A DNA stretch of 64,000 nucleotides from Pleurotus ostreatus/Saccharomyces cerevisiae fusant (GCA_024196135.1 JAMQCK010000078.1:22707-86706); one strand, 5' to 3'; positions 45,640-57,998 are shown, counted from the first letter of the stretch. A program made the numbers and translations. Notes: generated from the sequence alone by a model not told the origin.

Positions 45640-47454
45640 ATGATCCAGATTGATCGATTTTTTGGCTGTAGGCGCCAAATCGGTGCACTCTTTTCCGTCA
45701 ACACCTCTCGTTTCTTCTCCACCACCACCGCGGCGTACGCGAAGAAAAAGATGCCCCCCAAGAAGAAGGAAGCCCCGGAGAAGAAGGTCCTCCTCGGACG
45801 CCCCAGCAACAACCTCAAGGTTGGCATCGTGGGTCCGTCGTCTCTGTCTTCGACCCAGGCATTCACTCAGCGCCGATCCAGGTCTCCCCAACGTCGGGAA
45901 GTCGACCTTCTTCAACGCCTTGACCAACACAGGTGGGATAGTGTCTTGATCGCGCAGATCGCGCGCTAACCGGTCATCACCGTCAGGTATGCGCAGTCCA
46001 GTGGCTTTGCAGCTCGAGACTGAAGTCGTTCTCAAGACTTGGGCAAGGCTGCCAACTTCCCCTACGCGACGATCAACCCTGAAGTCAGTTCCCATGATAT
46101 CTCCTTCGTCGCCAGCCTGACCGGTTCCAGGAAGCTCGTATCCCCGTGCCCGATGAGCGCTTCGACTGGCTCTGCGAGCTGTACAAGCCTCAGAACAAGG
46201 TTCCAGCCTTCCTCACGTGTCTGGACATTGCCGGCCTGACCGCGGTACGTACGATCGTTGTTGACACGTTCTCTGCTTGCAGCTCATGTTGCTTCGTAGG
46301 GTGCATCCACCGGTGCGGGTCTCGGCAACAGCTTCTTGTCGCACGTACGTGCGGTCGATGGTATCTTCCAAGTCGTGCGCGCCTTCGACGATGCCGAGGT
46401 CACCCACGTCGAGGGTGATGTCGACCCGCTACGCGACATGGACATCATCTCGACGGAGTTGAGGCTGAAGGATATCGAGTGGGTAGAGAAGCACCTCGAT
46501 GGCTTGAAGAAGACGACGCGCTCCCTGGGCAACTCGAGCTTAGCAGATAAAGCTCGGAAGGAGGAAGTTGTAAGTCAATTGTTGGCTGCATACGCCGGAC
46601 TTAGCTCATCCTCGTTTGTAGGCAACCGTCGAGAAGATCTTGAAGACGCTTACCGTTGAGAACAAGGACGTGCGCAAGGTTGACTGGAATAACAAGGAGG
46701 TGTGTGTCGCCCCTTTCATCTCTTCGCATGATGAGGGCGTAAATGCGCCACAAACTCAGCTCATCGAGACGGGAGTAACGCCCCACTATGTCGCATGAGA
46801 GCAACCGTTTCAACTGATCCTTCCCGTGTATATCCGTCTCGGGAGTCATTCTCATGCGTTCACAGATCGATGTCGTGAACGGCCTGCAGTTGCTGACGGC
46901 GAAGCCGGTTACTTACCTCGTCAACCTGTCCGAGAAGGACTACGCCCGGAAGAAGAACAAGTGGCTACCGAAGATCAAGGCCTGGGTCGATGAGCACAAC
47001 CCCGGGGACCCCATCATCCCCTTCTCGGTCGCGTTTGAGGAGCGGTTGAGTTTGTTGCCTGAAGAGGAGCGCGAGCAGGCGCAGAAGGACGCCGGCTGCG
47101 AGAGCGCTCTGGGCAAGATCACTAAGGCTGGTTACAGTAGCTTGAGGGTCAGTCATGTGTGCTATCGATCCGTGCTATGGTCTGATTACCGTTCAGCTCA
47201 TCCGCTACTTCACGTGCGGTCCTCAAGAAGTGCGCGCCTGGACCATCCGCGAAGGCACCAAGGCGCCGCAGGCTGCCGGTGTCATCCACTCCGACTTCGA
47301 GAACAAGTTCGTGTGCGGCGAGATCATGTCGTACGAGGACCTTCGCGAGCATGGCAGTGAGGCGGCCGTCAAGGCGGCGGGCAAGCTGCGTCAACAGGGC
47401 AAGCCGTACGAGATGGTTGACGGCGACATCGCGTACTGGAAGTCCGGCGCGTAG
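45640..47454 (+). CDS. OLA1: Obg-like ATPase 1 (YchF family)
   Basis: Eight exons: 45640-45832, 45882-45932, 46037-46083, 46131-46244, 46300-46569, 46622-46699, 46866-47147, 47197-47454. From the conserved Met at 45751 ([18 protein letters not shown]) the protein is 393 aa, the normal length. G1 is GLPNVGKST; the [20 protein letters not shown] block and G3 DIAGL follow. The YchF-specific pair NKxD is replaced by NLSEKDY, as in ATP-specific members. A coiled-coil region and a TGS domain ([31 protein letters not shown]) come next. It hydrolyses ATP and associates with ribosomes. A 37-codon in-frame extension upstream ([18 protein letters not shown]...) resembles a mitochondrial presequence. The 104 nt interval between exons 2 and 3 can be read as two adjoining introns. 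Confidence 0.95.
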
Positions 47455-47870
47455 GATACCACTTGTAATAGCAGCAATATAGAAGTGTACATATCTCGGA
47501 CAGCGCGAGATGTCTTGAGCCAGCGAGTCCGTTTTCCAGTTGTTGCTTCATACTGCGGTGTTCGTTGTGAAGAGCCCGCGAAAGGCGCTCATATGAGGGT
47601 AACCAGGCAGACGTGACTATGCGTTCCAGGCGTACACTGTAGGTGCTACGCCTGCTGTATGCGGCTCCGTTAGTAGTCAATAAATAAGCGCTATGTACGA
47701 GAGATGGTAATGCTAAGGATTGGACGCCGCACACGCAAACGTAGCTGCGGCGACATTGCCTTGGTAAATAGAAAGAGGATTTAAGGTATGTACATTCCGG
47801 TAGATCATGCACGCCACAGTGGATCTCACAGGACCAAGAGAATCTCACAAGCCGGCTTCACACTCCATCC
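47455..47870. other. Convergent 3' flanks, no gene seen
   Basis: 416 nt between OLA1 and the 7-TM gene; probably both 3' UTRs. Confidence 0.5.
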
Positions 47871-50387
47871 TCATCGTCGCGTAAAAGTGAATCGGGAGGC
47901 GTTTGATTGGCCTGGTCGTGGGTAGGACAGGACGTCTTCAAGATGTGAGATACTCGGCTGAATACATGGACAAGCAAACTTACCGATTGGACTGGTGAAG
48001 TTGTGTACCGCGGGATTGACGAGGGCGCGATTGTGGTCATTGAGATTGCGCTCGGTCAGGGCACTGACGGTCAAATGCGAACTCGACACCGCTGTGGACC
48101 CGGAAGAGAAACTGCCTATGCGCATGACGCCGGGGCCGCCTATAAAATATGATAAGCGACAGATAGAAAGGCTACATATGGCCAACACTCACCCATTTCC
48201 TCTCGGATGGATTGTCGCCGCAAGGGCGTCAATGGAGTATTGGGTGCTGGTGAAGAGGGGACGACCATCGTGATAGGTGGATCTCCAAGCGCAAAGTGTG
48301 AGCCTCCCGATGGCGACGGTGATGGCGGGATGGGCGACAGGCCCGACGCTGGTGATGCGCCGCCCCAGTACGGTGCGGATGGCAAAGGCGAGGGCGCGGG
48401 AGATGCAGTAGCGGACCATGCCGGCGGAGGTGGCGTATCTGACCAGCCGCGAGGTGTTCCACTTCCTGGTGCGTCGACGGCGAAGGCGCGAGAGACGGGG
48501 AGCGAGGGAAGCTCTTCGGCGAGAACACCTTTGCGGACCTCCATATCAAAGGATGCACCGCGCTTTGGTGAGGCAGAGCCTAGGGCACGCTTGGCGTCCT
48601 TGATAATTTGCTTCGTGTCTGGAAGGAGGTGTTTGCGATCGCTGAGCATGGAGCCACGGGTCTGAGGAGAGCGTAGTCAATAAACATGCTTCGCTAGGTA
48701 AACCCAACGCATACTGACCTTAGCGCGCCGCGCGCGAGCTGCATCCTTTACGCGCAGTTCCCCCTCGATCGAACGGGGGAAGAAGATCTATAGGTTAATT
48801 TGTTTAGGATGGCGCGAACGACAACAAAGACGCATGAACTTACCACCAGGGTAATGCCGCTTGATATCATGCATCCAAATGCTGAACATGTCGAAAGCAG
48901 GTCTGGTCAGGTATGCATAGTGAGGAGACGTTGGACGTATTGAGGGGCGGCGAACGCACCCACGACACCGGTGTGTTTCAGCAAGGACGGGATTCCCTTA
49001 AGTCCATCTGCACCAAGGGCGAGAATCGGAATGACCCAGAGGAGGCGGGTGATGATACGTATCCACTAATTTACGAAGCACACGAGTGATTCAACGGCAT
49101 GCAAGGGAAGGCGTAAAACAAGTACTCACGTGCATCTCATGGAATTTCGTCAAACGAGTGATAGTGGCCATATCGACATCGTCGCCTTTCTGTGCAGCAG
49201 ATGAAGTGAGTATATTCTTCGCTGCTAGACTTAATTGTACGCACTAGAGCATCGAGGAATGCAGGGAAGCGAGCCAAAACTGGTATAAAACCAGCGGTCA
49301 CGAGCAGGCTTCCGAGGCCACCGGCGAAAAATGTGGCTGCCTCGTTCTAAAAGAAGACATGAGCATAAACAGGAGACCGTGTATACAGAGCGGACGATCA
49401 CGACGGCAGAGTTCAAGGGAGATGGCAAGGATCGAAACGCCGCGCCCATTGATAGATGGTTTCCGTACCTTGAGCACGTCCTGCCTTGTCAGCGCGCATA
49501 CGAGCGGCATGTATACGAGCGCGACAGCGGAGCCCCCAACCCAAAACTTGAAGTGAGGAGACTGTGGAACGCGCGTGAGCATGATTGCCGATCGGAGCGG
49601 AGATGGGCGTCGTTAGGGGATTGTGGCGGCGCGCCTGAAGAAATGTCGCGACGCACCTTAAACCAATCGCGCTGGTTTGCGCCAGAGTTGACGAGGTATA
49701 GCCAGAAGCATAGCTCTGGGTAGGAAAAACCGTGTTCGGCAAACAGGTGGAAGGGAGCGGCATAACGGGGGATCATGCGATTTGAGCCAGGACCGAGGTG
49801 GGTCAAAGAAGTTTAGCGAGGTACGCGGAACGACGATAGGCCAACATACCCTCGAGGTGGGTGACAATCTCGAAGCTGAAGACGAAGGAAAAGATGAGCG
49901 TGAGGGGGAGCACTGCGTCCTTGTGCGCTTGTGACCAAAGAGGGTATGGCTTCGGGATGACTGATGATAGATGGGGACCTGTTCAGTACGCGGAGGATGA
50001 GCAGATGGACGATCACAACGTACTGCCATACAGCGGATAGTCGACATAGCCCTCCTGGTACTTAATGACCACAAAACCGACAGAGAACACGATGAGCAGT
50101 GGTATGTTGATGAGATAGGAGTACTGAAGAGCGCGTGAGGTGCAGATCAGGGAAAGACGAGGAGAGGGCGCACAGTCATGAAGCGCTTGAAGGCACCGGC
50201 CTGACCGCTGCTGCTGCTGCTCCATCTGAGGCGCCTATGATGAGCGGGAGTGCACGTGAAGGGGAATGAGGACGTACCGAAGGCACTTGAAGCGGTCGAA
50301 AGACCATAGATGATAAACGAGGAAGCACTCAAATAACACAGAGGAAACGGCCCAGAACAAGTACGAGGCTGGGGAGAGACATGCCAT
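47871..50387 (-). CDS. Seven-TM membrane protein of a basidiomycete-specific family (unknown function)
   Basis: Fourteen exons, 539 aa, from 50387 to 47871. Seven hydrophobic segments occupy the first 310 residues: SYLFWAVSSVLFECFLVYHL, NIPLLIVFSVGFVVIKY, LTLIFSFVFSFEIVTHLE, ELCFWLYLVNSG, WVGGSAVALVYMPLVCAL, GGLGSLLVTAGFIPVLARF, then IRIITRLLWVIPILALG and CSAFGCMISSGITLVIFF. Conserved family marks are FDRFKCLR, VIKYQEGYVDYPLYG, HLEELCFWL and the membrane-exit motif FFPRSIEGEL. A 200-residue cytoplasmic tail rich in Ser and Pro follows, with basic patches. I recognise this layout from many uncharacterised Agaricomycete proteins. The shape is receptor-like, but no ligand or G-protein coupling is known to me. 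Confidence 0.85.
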
Positions 50388-51178
50388 GCTCGTCGGCGCA
50401 GGAAGCAACCCGTCTCTGCTGAATTTGACCACGCGCTCATATGTACCGAATCCACAGCGGCTGATCAGACATGAAACTGCACATCAACTGCATCATCGGT
50501 GGACGGTCCTCGGCAGATTCCAGCGTTGCGGACTCGAAAACAGCTGCAGAACAGCACCTGTCCTGGACGTCTGGTTTATCGTATCTGTTCCGAAGGAACC
50601 TTCAGAAGGCCTGCCGCTGCCTCGCTGGCTCAGTACTTACTCGGGTCATTGATTCCGGATACGCCTGCTGGTCCCGTGTGGAAAAGAAGAGGGTCATCGG
50701 GCCCGTGCAGCCGGTCGGCTGCAGGCGCCAGCTCGGTTGTGGAACCCGCTCAGCGCCCGCTCTCGTGTAGCAGTACCGGCGCCGCTGATCAACGGGGCTA
50801 GAAGATGAGAATCCCGACCAATAGCGGTAGTGAATGCCATAGCTCCTGTTCCTGATGAGAGTAATGTTTTTCTTCCATCGACTTGGGAGTTGTACTTTAC
50901 GACTGCGACTGCGAACAGATAAATGGAAAAGTTTGAACTTTGGTTTTCGGGACAAGTCGACCGCTCGGCATCTCCCGCAACCGTGGGAAGCTGTTTCATC
51001 ATGCCAGCTGCGTGAGCCTCATGTTCTTTCCCTCACTTGCCAGCGTTTAGATCATTGGTCGCCGTTTCCCCAAGTCGCGCCTGTGCTTGAGCAGTGCGGT
51101 ATCTGCATGTACACCAGCAGACATAACCAGGTCGCTATCTGCATTCCAATGGTCACCTCCGCACCCTCCATCCGCACC
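50388..51178. promoter_or_regulatory. Divergent promoter region, no gene seen
   Basis: 791 nt between the 7-TM gene and the Thr-rich secreted gene. Frames up to 117 codons in several directions overlap, with no domain or coding bias that I can defend. Confidence 0.45.
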
Positions 51179-51869
51179 ATGGTCCTCCGTTTCGCCATCC
51201 CTCTCCTGCTGCTCGCGGCCTACGTCTCCGCCCAGACCCAGACTGTCGTCATGTGTGTACTCGTTAACTGTCTAATACGCCGCTCTGCTGACGGATCTTC
51301 TCTCCTTTGCTACGCACGGCACCTCACACTACCTTCATACTCCCAGTGGCGGCGAGTCCATCGTAGAAGCAATCACCACCGACGAAGATGGGCTTCCCAC
51401 AACGCAAACTCTGTAAGTTGGATATATGGGATCTACATCTGACGTTCACACATCATCCAGTCGCACCCTGACCACCACTGCTCGCACGACTACGACTACC
51501 GATCTCGACGATGAGGATGACACTACTACCACCCCGGTGGAAGATGAGGAGACCACGACTCAGCCTGTCGTCGGGCAGCCTGCAGATACATCCGGTGCTA
51601 ATGCAGGCGACCCAACCCCCTTCACCTACACCACGCTCATCGACGGCGAGTACCAGGAGGTCGAGGATGTCTTCACTCCCAGCTTGATGCAGACAGTCAT
51701 GCCCGACCCTACCTTTACCGGCAGCGAGATGGCATACTCGGAGTACACAGCGATATATACACAGAGTACGGATGCGGCAAATGCTGCTGCTACGGCTCAT
51801 GTGGCTGAGTGGATTGCGACGGTGGCGGGTGGTTTGGTCGCGGGTGCTGCGGCTGTGGCGATGTTGTAG
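51179..51869 (+). CDS. Thr-rich secreted protein, probable GPI-anchored wall protein
   Basis: Three exons, 182 aa: 51179-51252, 51347-51412, 51461-51869. A signal peptide (MVLRFAIPLLLLAAYVSAQ) leads into a short N-terminal domain and a Thr/Asp/Glu-rich stretch (RTTTTTDLDDEDDTTTTPVE). A conserved-looking core FTYTTLIDGEYQEVEDVFTP follows, with a hydrophobic C-terminus (IATVAGGLVAGAAAVAML) preceded by small residues. This is the pattern of a GPI-attachment signal. The Thr runs are likely O-mannosylated. The core resembles repeats in fungal wall proteins (YTT...FTP), but I cannot name the family. A second in-frame ATG lies 10 codons upstream. Confidence 0.75.
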
Positions 51870-52150
51870 ACGCATGGACTTGTCGAGGCTTTGTAGGATT
51901 CAGTATCACCTACGCTGCTTAGCGCTTAGCTCTCAAGCGGTGTATGCAGCGTACGGGATCGTCGCTTTGGACCTTGTTTGCCCACCTCCGTTCTTGTATT
52001 CACGACTTGTCACGGACAATACTTTCATGCCTGGGATATTGTATTTTTCCATAATATGCAAGGGGCGAGTATGAGTCTAATCAACGTTCAAGGTAGGAAT
52101 GGAGCAAGGGGGTGTAAAACGACGGGAAGGGATGTGATGGTGCTAAACGT

Positions 52151-53065
52151 TCAACGGTTGCGATTATTCATCTCCCATCGTCGCCTGTCCCGCTCGCGTT
52201 CGCGCTCCCGGTCTTTCTCGTCATATCCCCCGGGCGACGCGTCACGTCGCGGTGGTGGCGTTCTTTCTCTCCTCCGTGGCGGTGATGCTGAGCGACGACG
52301 AGGTGGAGGTGAGTGCGAACGCGGGTGCCGACGACGCCCGTCGTCACCAGGCCTGCGATCTGAATCGTCCTCATCATGGCGTCCATGGTGGCTGCGACTG
52401 GGTGAGCGCTCGTAGTCATCGTCGCCGTGACGCCGACGACGTCGTTCGCTTCGCTTCTCTTCCTTGGCAGCACGCTTCGCCTCTTTGCGCTCGGCTTTCC
52501 GGCGGCGTTTTTCCTCCTTCTGGAGTGCGCGCTGCATGTCGTTCATGGCGGCAACAGCTGCGGGGCCCGCATCTGCAGTGGGCTCGCCTTTGGAGCCTGT
52601 CCCGATCGGTAGAGCATTTGTGCCGGAGGCAGCAGGTGCTCCTGAGGACTTCGCGGTAGCGTCCGTAGACTTGGTCGGTGCGAAACCTCTAGAAGCATGG
52701 TCAGCTCGCTTCAAGCGGGGGAGGAGGGACCGGGGTTCAGAAGCGGTGGGGGGAATGGTCTGGAGGACGCACAGTGCTATAGCAAGGGCCTCGGCCTCAG
52801 CCTCCTTGATTCGGCGGATTTCTGCCTGGCGGTCCGCTTCTGTCTGCTCCTTCTCGCGCTGGTACCAGTGTATGTCCTTATTCTTCTGCCATCGGCCAGT
52901 GGGGGCGTTGATGCTGTGTCCCAGGTAGTGCTGTGGGAGCGGATGAGCGCAATTGATCTCGGGAAAGGGCAGTTAACACACCTCCCTATCCTTGTCAGCG
53001 GAGACGTCGGACCACTTGAATTCAGCCTGACCACCGCGCGTTCCTCCTCGTATGGGCTCGTACAT
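52151..53065 (-). CDS. MMTAG2-like nuclear protein (kinase-phosphorylation domain)
   Basis: Three exons, 259 aa: 52982-53065, 52773-52930, 52151-52688. The N-terminal 80 residues match the multiple-myeloma-tumour-associated-2 domain: MYEPIRGGTRGGQAEFKW, DVSADKDREHYLGHSI, NAPTGRWQKNKDIHWYQR, then a helical AEIRRIKEAEAEALAIALG. A linker leads to a strongly basic coiled segment (QKEEKRRRKAERKEAKRAAK) and an Arg-Ser/Arg-Asp/Pro-rich C-terminus (SPPPRRRSASPPRRRE), ending in a run of alternating Arg and Glu. This composition is typical of splicing-associated nuclear proteins. The molecular role of the family is not established; a link to mRNA processing is inference. Confidence 0.88.
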
Positions 53066-53738
53066 TGTCTGGATGCGGAAAGGAACAAATCCGAATAAGA
53101 ACAGTCAGGACGCAGGAGACTGCAGTGATCGCAAGTGGAATGGTGGACGGAGCGCCGTCAAGGCCAAATACGTGCATACAAAAGCTATTCCTTGTCCCGA
53201 ACAATGATCATCAACACTCGAGAGCCGGCTGGATCTTACCGTCGCGGCACCCCGTCTCTCGCAGAAACGTAACCTCCGGAGATGCGCTGCTCAAAACTAG
53301 CTGTCTGCTCCCAGTCACGCAATTTTCAAAGGCATGCAAAGTCAAGGCCGCGGCGGGACCCACAAGGTGGCGAGTACTCCGAGTAAAGGGCCGTCAGCTC
53401 TCTTCAATGGGGTCAATCAAAGGCTCATTCAGTAAGGTAATCCGCCGAGATGGCCGACTGGTTATAGCTTTCTGGCGTACCAAAGTTGCCCAGCCTCAGG
53501 ACTGACCTAGAACGGACTTACGCCATTGTACCCCATGCACGGGCAATATCCGCGTGCATAGACGCCACCCCCTTCTCATCTTCGGTCTCTAGTTGGTGGA
53601 CCTCAAAGGCTGTCAATTCAGTAACTCTCGGTATAAAAGGTGGCATAGTCGAGCCTAAGTCCCACATCCCAATTCGCATCTTCTCCTGCTTCCTCTTCTT
53701 CCACGCTTACCGGCTCGAAGACGCATAACCCCACAAAG
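53066..53738. promoter_or_regulatory. Divergent promoter of MMTAG2-like and oxidase 1 genes
   Basis: 673 nt. A TATA box, TATAAAA at 53632-53638, lies about 107 nt before the first base of the oxidase start codon. No gene is supported. Confidence 0.55.
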
Positions 53739-55246
53739 AGTAGGTCAAAATTCGAATTTTGTGCTTGTACCTCATTGACGCACGCCCAGTGTCCTCCGAC
53801 GCGCCTCTCCTCCACCTCAGCTTCGAGCGCAAGCCCCTCCTTGCTCCTGGGCAGAATGCACCTCATGTTCTCGTCATCGGCGGTGGCATCATTGGCCTGT
53901 CGACCGCCTGGACACTGCTTGACAGCGGCTTCAAGGTCACGGTGCTCGCTCAGCAGTTCGCCTCGCGTGATGGCAATACGCCGCGTCTCACGTCCCAAAT
54001 CGCCGGTGCCCTGTACGTCGTTTTCCTTCACTGCCACTTGACCAAGCCACTAATGGCCCACCAGTTGGGAATATCCGCCTGCCGTGTGTGGACATACGTC
54101 GGACGTGACATCCCTCGAAATCTCGAAGCGCTGGGCCATGATCTCGTACCACGTCTACAAGCACATGGCCGCCGACCCTGTCCTTCGGCGCGACTACAGT
54201 GCCCAGATGCGCGAGACGGTCTTCATCTTCGACAGGCACGTCAAGAACGACGTCGAGCAGCTGCGCAAAATGCGTGAGATCGAGCGCAGCGGCATCGCGG
54301 GGTTCCGGCACGACACCAAAGTGATCCACGAGCTGGGGCTGGACAAGGAAAGGTGGCTGGACGCTTACGAAATACTTTCGCCTCTCATCGACACCGACAA
54401 GGCCCTTGTGACCATCCAGAAGCTCGTCGAGGCGAAGGGAGCGAAGTTGGTCAGCGAGACGGTCACGAAGGATCTGCTGGAGGTGGAAGGAGATCTGCTG
54501 GCGAGGTACTCCGCCGATGCGATCGTCAACGCCTCTGGTATCGGCGCCTCCGTTCTCGCGAACGACAGCAACGTCTACCCGCTTCGCGGCGCTGTTGTGC
54601 GCCTTCTCAACGACGGCCAGGAATTCGAGAAAATCAAGAAGGCCCTCGTCGTGAGCGCCGTCGACATTCCCTCGGATAAAAAATCGGAGTACGTATACGT
54701 TATACCCATCTTCGTTTAACCGCTGATCATTTCGGTAGATTCATCTTCATAGTCCCACGTAACGAGAACATCCTCTACGTCGGCGGCTTCTCTGAGCCCA
54801 ATCAGACCGCACTCGTCGACGAGGAGCACGAGAACGTCAAGAAGATGACGCGCGACGCGAAGGAGTTCTACGCTCCCCTCGACACCGACCACCGCGATCC
54901 GTCGTACCCGCTCGCCCAGGGCCTGCGTCCTGCGCGCATCGGGGACGTGCGCGTCGAGCGCGAGCTGCGCCGCGTGCCGGGCAGGGAGGGCCACAGCCGG
55001 ATCGTGCACAGCTACGGGCACGCGGGCGCGGGCTGGTCGCTGGCTTTCGGCAGCGCGCTCGAGGCGAAGACGCTCGTGGAGGACGTGCTGGACGGGCTGC
55101 CGCCGATCTCGATGAAGGAGGCGGCGCCGAGTGCGATCTCGTACGCGCAGGTGCGCGATCAGCTGGAGAACGAGGATGGGCATGTGGGCCAGACGGCGCG
55201 GCTGACCCCTCCCGGCGGTAGGCCCGAGCTGCCTGTCGAGAACTGA
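53739..55246 (+). CDS. D-amino-acid oxidase-like FAD oxidoreductase, copy 1
   Basis: Four coding exons, 451 aa: 53739 (one base), 53790-54012, 54065-54688, 54739-55246. The start codon is split: A at 53739, then TG after a 50 nt intron. Domain marks are the FAD-binding dinucleotide fold VLVIGGGIIGLSTAWTLLD, the DAO segment TSQIAGALWEYPPAVCG, VNASGIGASVLAND followed by VYPLRGAVVRL, and the C-terminal HSYGHAGAGWSLAFGSA, where the family binds flavin. It should oxidatively deaminate a D-amino acid or related amine, producing H2O2. There is no peroxisomal C-terminal tripeptide (ends PVEN). It is paralogous to the gene at 57999-59466, with identical exon 2 and exon 3 lengths (223 and 624 nt). Confidence 0.9.
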
Positions 55247-55589
55247 ACGCATGGTCCTGCAATTAAATCGACTTGTATCATCTTGTAAATTTAACAATAC
55301 TTATGCTTTCTTCGGCTATGGTGCGATGTATATGCTTGTATGGTCTGTTTCGCCTACGTTCGTGAGATGTTCCGTCAATATAGCTCGTCGATGAACTTCG
55401 AGTGGATGAAGATGATACAACTTTCTCACATTCGAATCAGGCGCAGATTCGTTGTTGGCTGCTGAGGCCAGAGCTCTTCAATACAGCCAGCCATCCTAGA
55501 TTCACCACGAAGGCTCTGATTGTGTGCGTTTCGAACAATATATGCAGTAACTCTTGACTGGCATCGCTATACATTGCCGCGCAGGAAGT
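55247..55589. other. Convergent 3' flanks, no gene seen
   Basis: 343 nt AT-rich stretch between oxidase 1 and the F-box gene; 3' UTRs. Confidence 0.5.
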
Positions 55590-57411
55590 TTACTCGTCCG
55601 AGTCCGTCTCGTCTTCTGACGCCGTGTCCGTCTCTACTACTGTTGGCGGTCGACGCTCGATGGTTGCCCACTCGCGTGCCCGAGTCGCCCCTTCCTCGAA
55701 CGGTCCCCAGCTTTCCCATACATCCCTTCCGAAGTCTTTGGAAGATGAACTCGTGTACTCCGTGAGGACGTTGATTGGGGTACCGGCAGAGTTGAGAGAG
55801 ATGATTCCGAGTCGCTCCTTTCCCCTGGTACCCTGAGCCCACAAAGTTTGATATTCGTGGCGGGATATGTCTTCCTGCAAGTGTATTTCTTTGAGCGCGA
55901 CACCCGAGAGCGCGCGACAGCTGACAGCCGTCCAAATGCGCAGGAGATCTTCGGGTGCATAGCCGTGAACATACAGAGTTTCGAGAGCAGGGCAGAGCAT
56001 TGTATCTGGACCTGTCTCCGACGTCGTTGCGAGGGCGTCGAGAATTGCTGATCGTACAGACCCCGGTCCCCCTGTAATGTGCAGTGAGTGGATTCGAGGT
56101 ACGCTCGACAGGAACTGCGTCCATTTTGTAATCGGCATTGTCGAGGGAAGATCGTCCATGTTGACGGTAAGGGACGCATCCGGATTCGCGAGTCTAACGA
56201 GGAAGGTAAAGTCGGGGATACCATCGATGAAGACGCGGCCAGAGTGCATCAGGAAGCTTTGGTAGCTCGCGCAGCGCTCCCCGCTGACATGGAGGTGGTG
56301 AATGTCGCGTTGTAGCGGCCGAAAGCGGGTGGAGGGAGGCAACAAGGATACAAGACGTCCTTCCCCGAGATTGCGCTTATATATGAATAGCAGCCTGACA
56401 TCGCACGTATCTGGTATCTCCAGGACGTGAAGCAAGGGCCAATCGCCTGCGGAGTCACCCTCAAGCTGTAGCTTGCGGAGAAGAGGTAGGAAAATCCGTC
56501 GGCTAACAGCATCAGAGACTAGTGTCGCGCATGCAGAAATTATCATGACCTCGAGTTGAGGTGAGGAGGAGAGGAAATCCAAGAGAGGTTGCTGTGTGAA
56601 CTCGTCCAGATCCACGCGGTCACAGATGACCAGATGCGTGAGGTCTGCAAAGGCGTTGTGCTCCCAAACGGCGCATTCGCGCACGATGAGCCTACGGATG
56701 GAAGGAGCGCGACCGCCAAATATTTTCGGGGAATGCTTCCATGAAGACGCGCGAACGAAGATGGTCAGATTCTGCAGATTTTGTGGCTCGCAGTGAAGAC
56801 GCGCGCAGAGGTTTTGGAGATCGTCGTCGACATCCACGGCAATGTGCAGACTGTGGATGCGGGAGACGTGATGATCGAGGATGGCCTGGAGGATCTGCAC
56901 ATCGCAAGGTGATAGGGAAATATCTTCAGTCGAAAAGAAAACCGTGAGGGGTTCAGCGCCAGAGCGCGCTAGGAACGCCTCCCCGACCTCGGGGTCGTCA
57001 TTATGGCATAGGTCGATCGTCGACCATAGCGTAGGAAGGGATAGCGCAATGGAACGCCATCGCGTGCAGACGCGCGCGACGCTCGTCCATTCGAGGGATT
57101 TGTAAGAAGGCCACGCTGGCGCGAAGTCCTCGTAAGATGGTTGCACAAAGGCGAAGATGAGCTCAAGCAGTTCAGATGGCAGCTTGTTGACGGCGGCGTG
57201 GGTGTTTCGAGCGCAGTTGAGGGCGGCCGTAACGCGGTGGATCTGCCGTTGAATGTCGCTGATCTGCGAATTATCGTTCAAATATAGCGACGACCAGGAC
57301 TTGAGAAAGGGGATGATTTACCTGAGGGCGCGTGAGATCAAATTGGGCCTCCAGAATGCACGTCCGAAGGGCCTCAAGAGCATCTAGCTGGAGAACCGGA
57401 ATGGAGGTCAT
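55590..57411 (-). CDS. F-box protein located between the two oxidase genes
   Basis: Two exons, 57322-57411 and 55590-57263, 587 aa. A coiled N-terminus (IPVLQLDALEALRTCILEAQ, then QRQIHRVTAALNCARN) precedes the F-box at about residues 55-105: VNKLPSELLELIFAFVQPSY, then SVARVCTRWRSIALSLPTLW. The remainder has irregular leucine-rich repeats (LQNLTIFVRA, IRRLIVRECA, LTHLVICDRV, LHVLEIPDTC), and an acidic tail ends ASEDETDSDE. It probably serves as an SCF substrate receptor, like the F-box gene at 21.7 kb, to which it is similar in layout but not closely in sequence. It separates the inverted oxidase pair. Confidence 0.85.
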
Positions 57412-57998
57412 GGATGTCGCTGCAGAGGCGTGACACGCGCATTGCACGCACCGAAGGAGAGGATAGCCGAAGCCCTGAGTTCGATCCCAGCATCAAGGGA
57501 TGTGTACTTGGCTAATAGAGCGGCATGGCCTGGATGAACGGTTGCATGCTTTTCAAGGCGCTGAATCGACAACTTTATGACTTTGTTAGATTGTCAGAAA
57601 CCACAGGTAAGTTGACGGTGACCGAGAATGGTGCTTTCTGAATCGCTTGCCGCAATCTCCGATCACATTTGCGCCATGTTGTTGCTTCTTGCTCTGCGCC
57701 CCACCGGCCTACATATCGATCATCTTTCCTATGGCCCTAGCACTTGCACGGATGATCGCTTTTCTGCCACTCTTCTACACCACTTCGCTTCGAAGTCAAG
57801 GCCGTAATACACGTTACGTCCTTATTCATATATATACGCACGGGTTTGCAGCATGCCCAAGCTTGGTCGCAGCCTTCACTCGTACTAGTGCGATACACAT
57901 TGCGTTGTATGAAGAACGATGCGATCGACGTGTTCTGCTGCTATGAAGTGCGAAATTTTACAGGTTCCAGGGCGTATTCGTATAGCCTAAGTTCAGCT
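57412..57998. other. Spacer between F-box and oxidase 2, no gene seen
   Basis: 587 nt holding the F-box promoter and the oxidase 2 3' flank. A 99-codon frame at 57647 has no domain. Confidence 0.45.

Noticed and set aside
57470..57510. A tRNA B-box-like GAGTTCGATCCC
   Set aside because: The flanking bases cannot form a T stem or acceptor stem, so it is not a tRNA gene.
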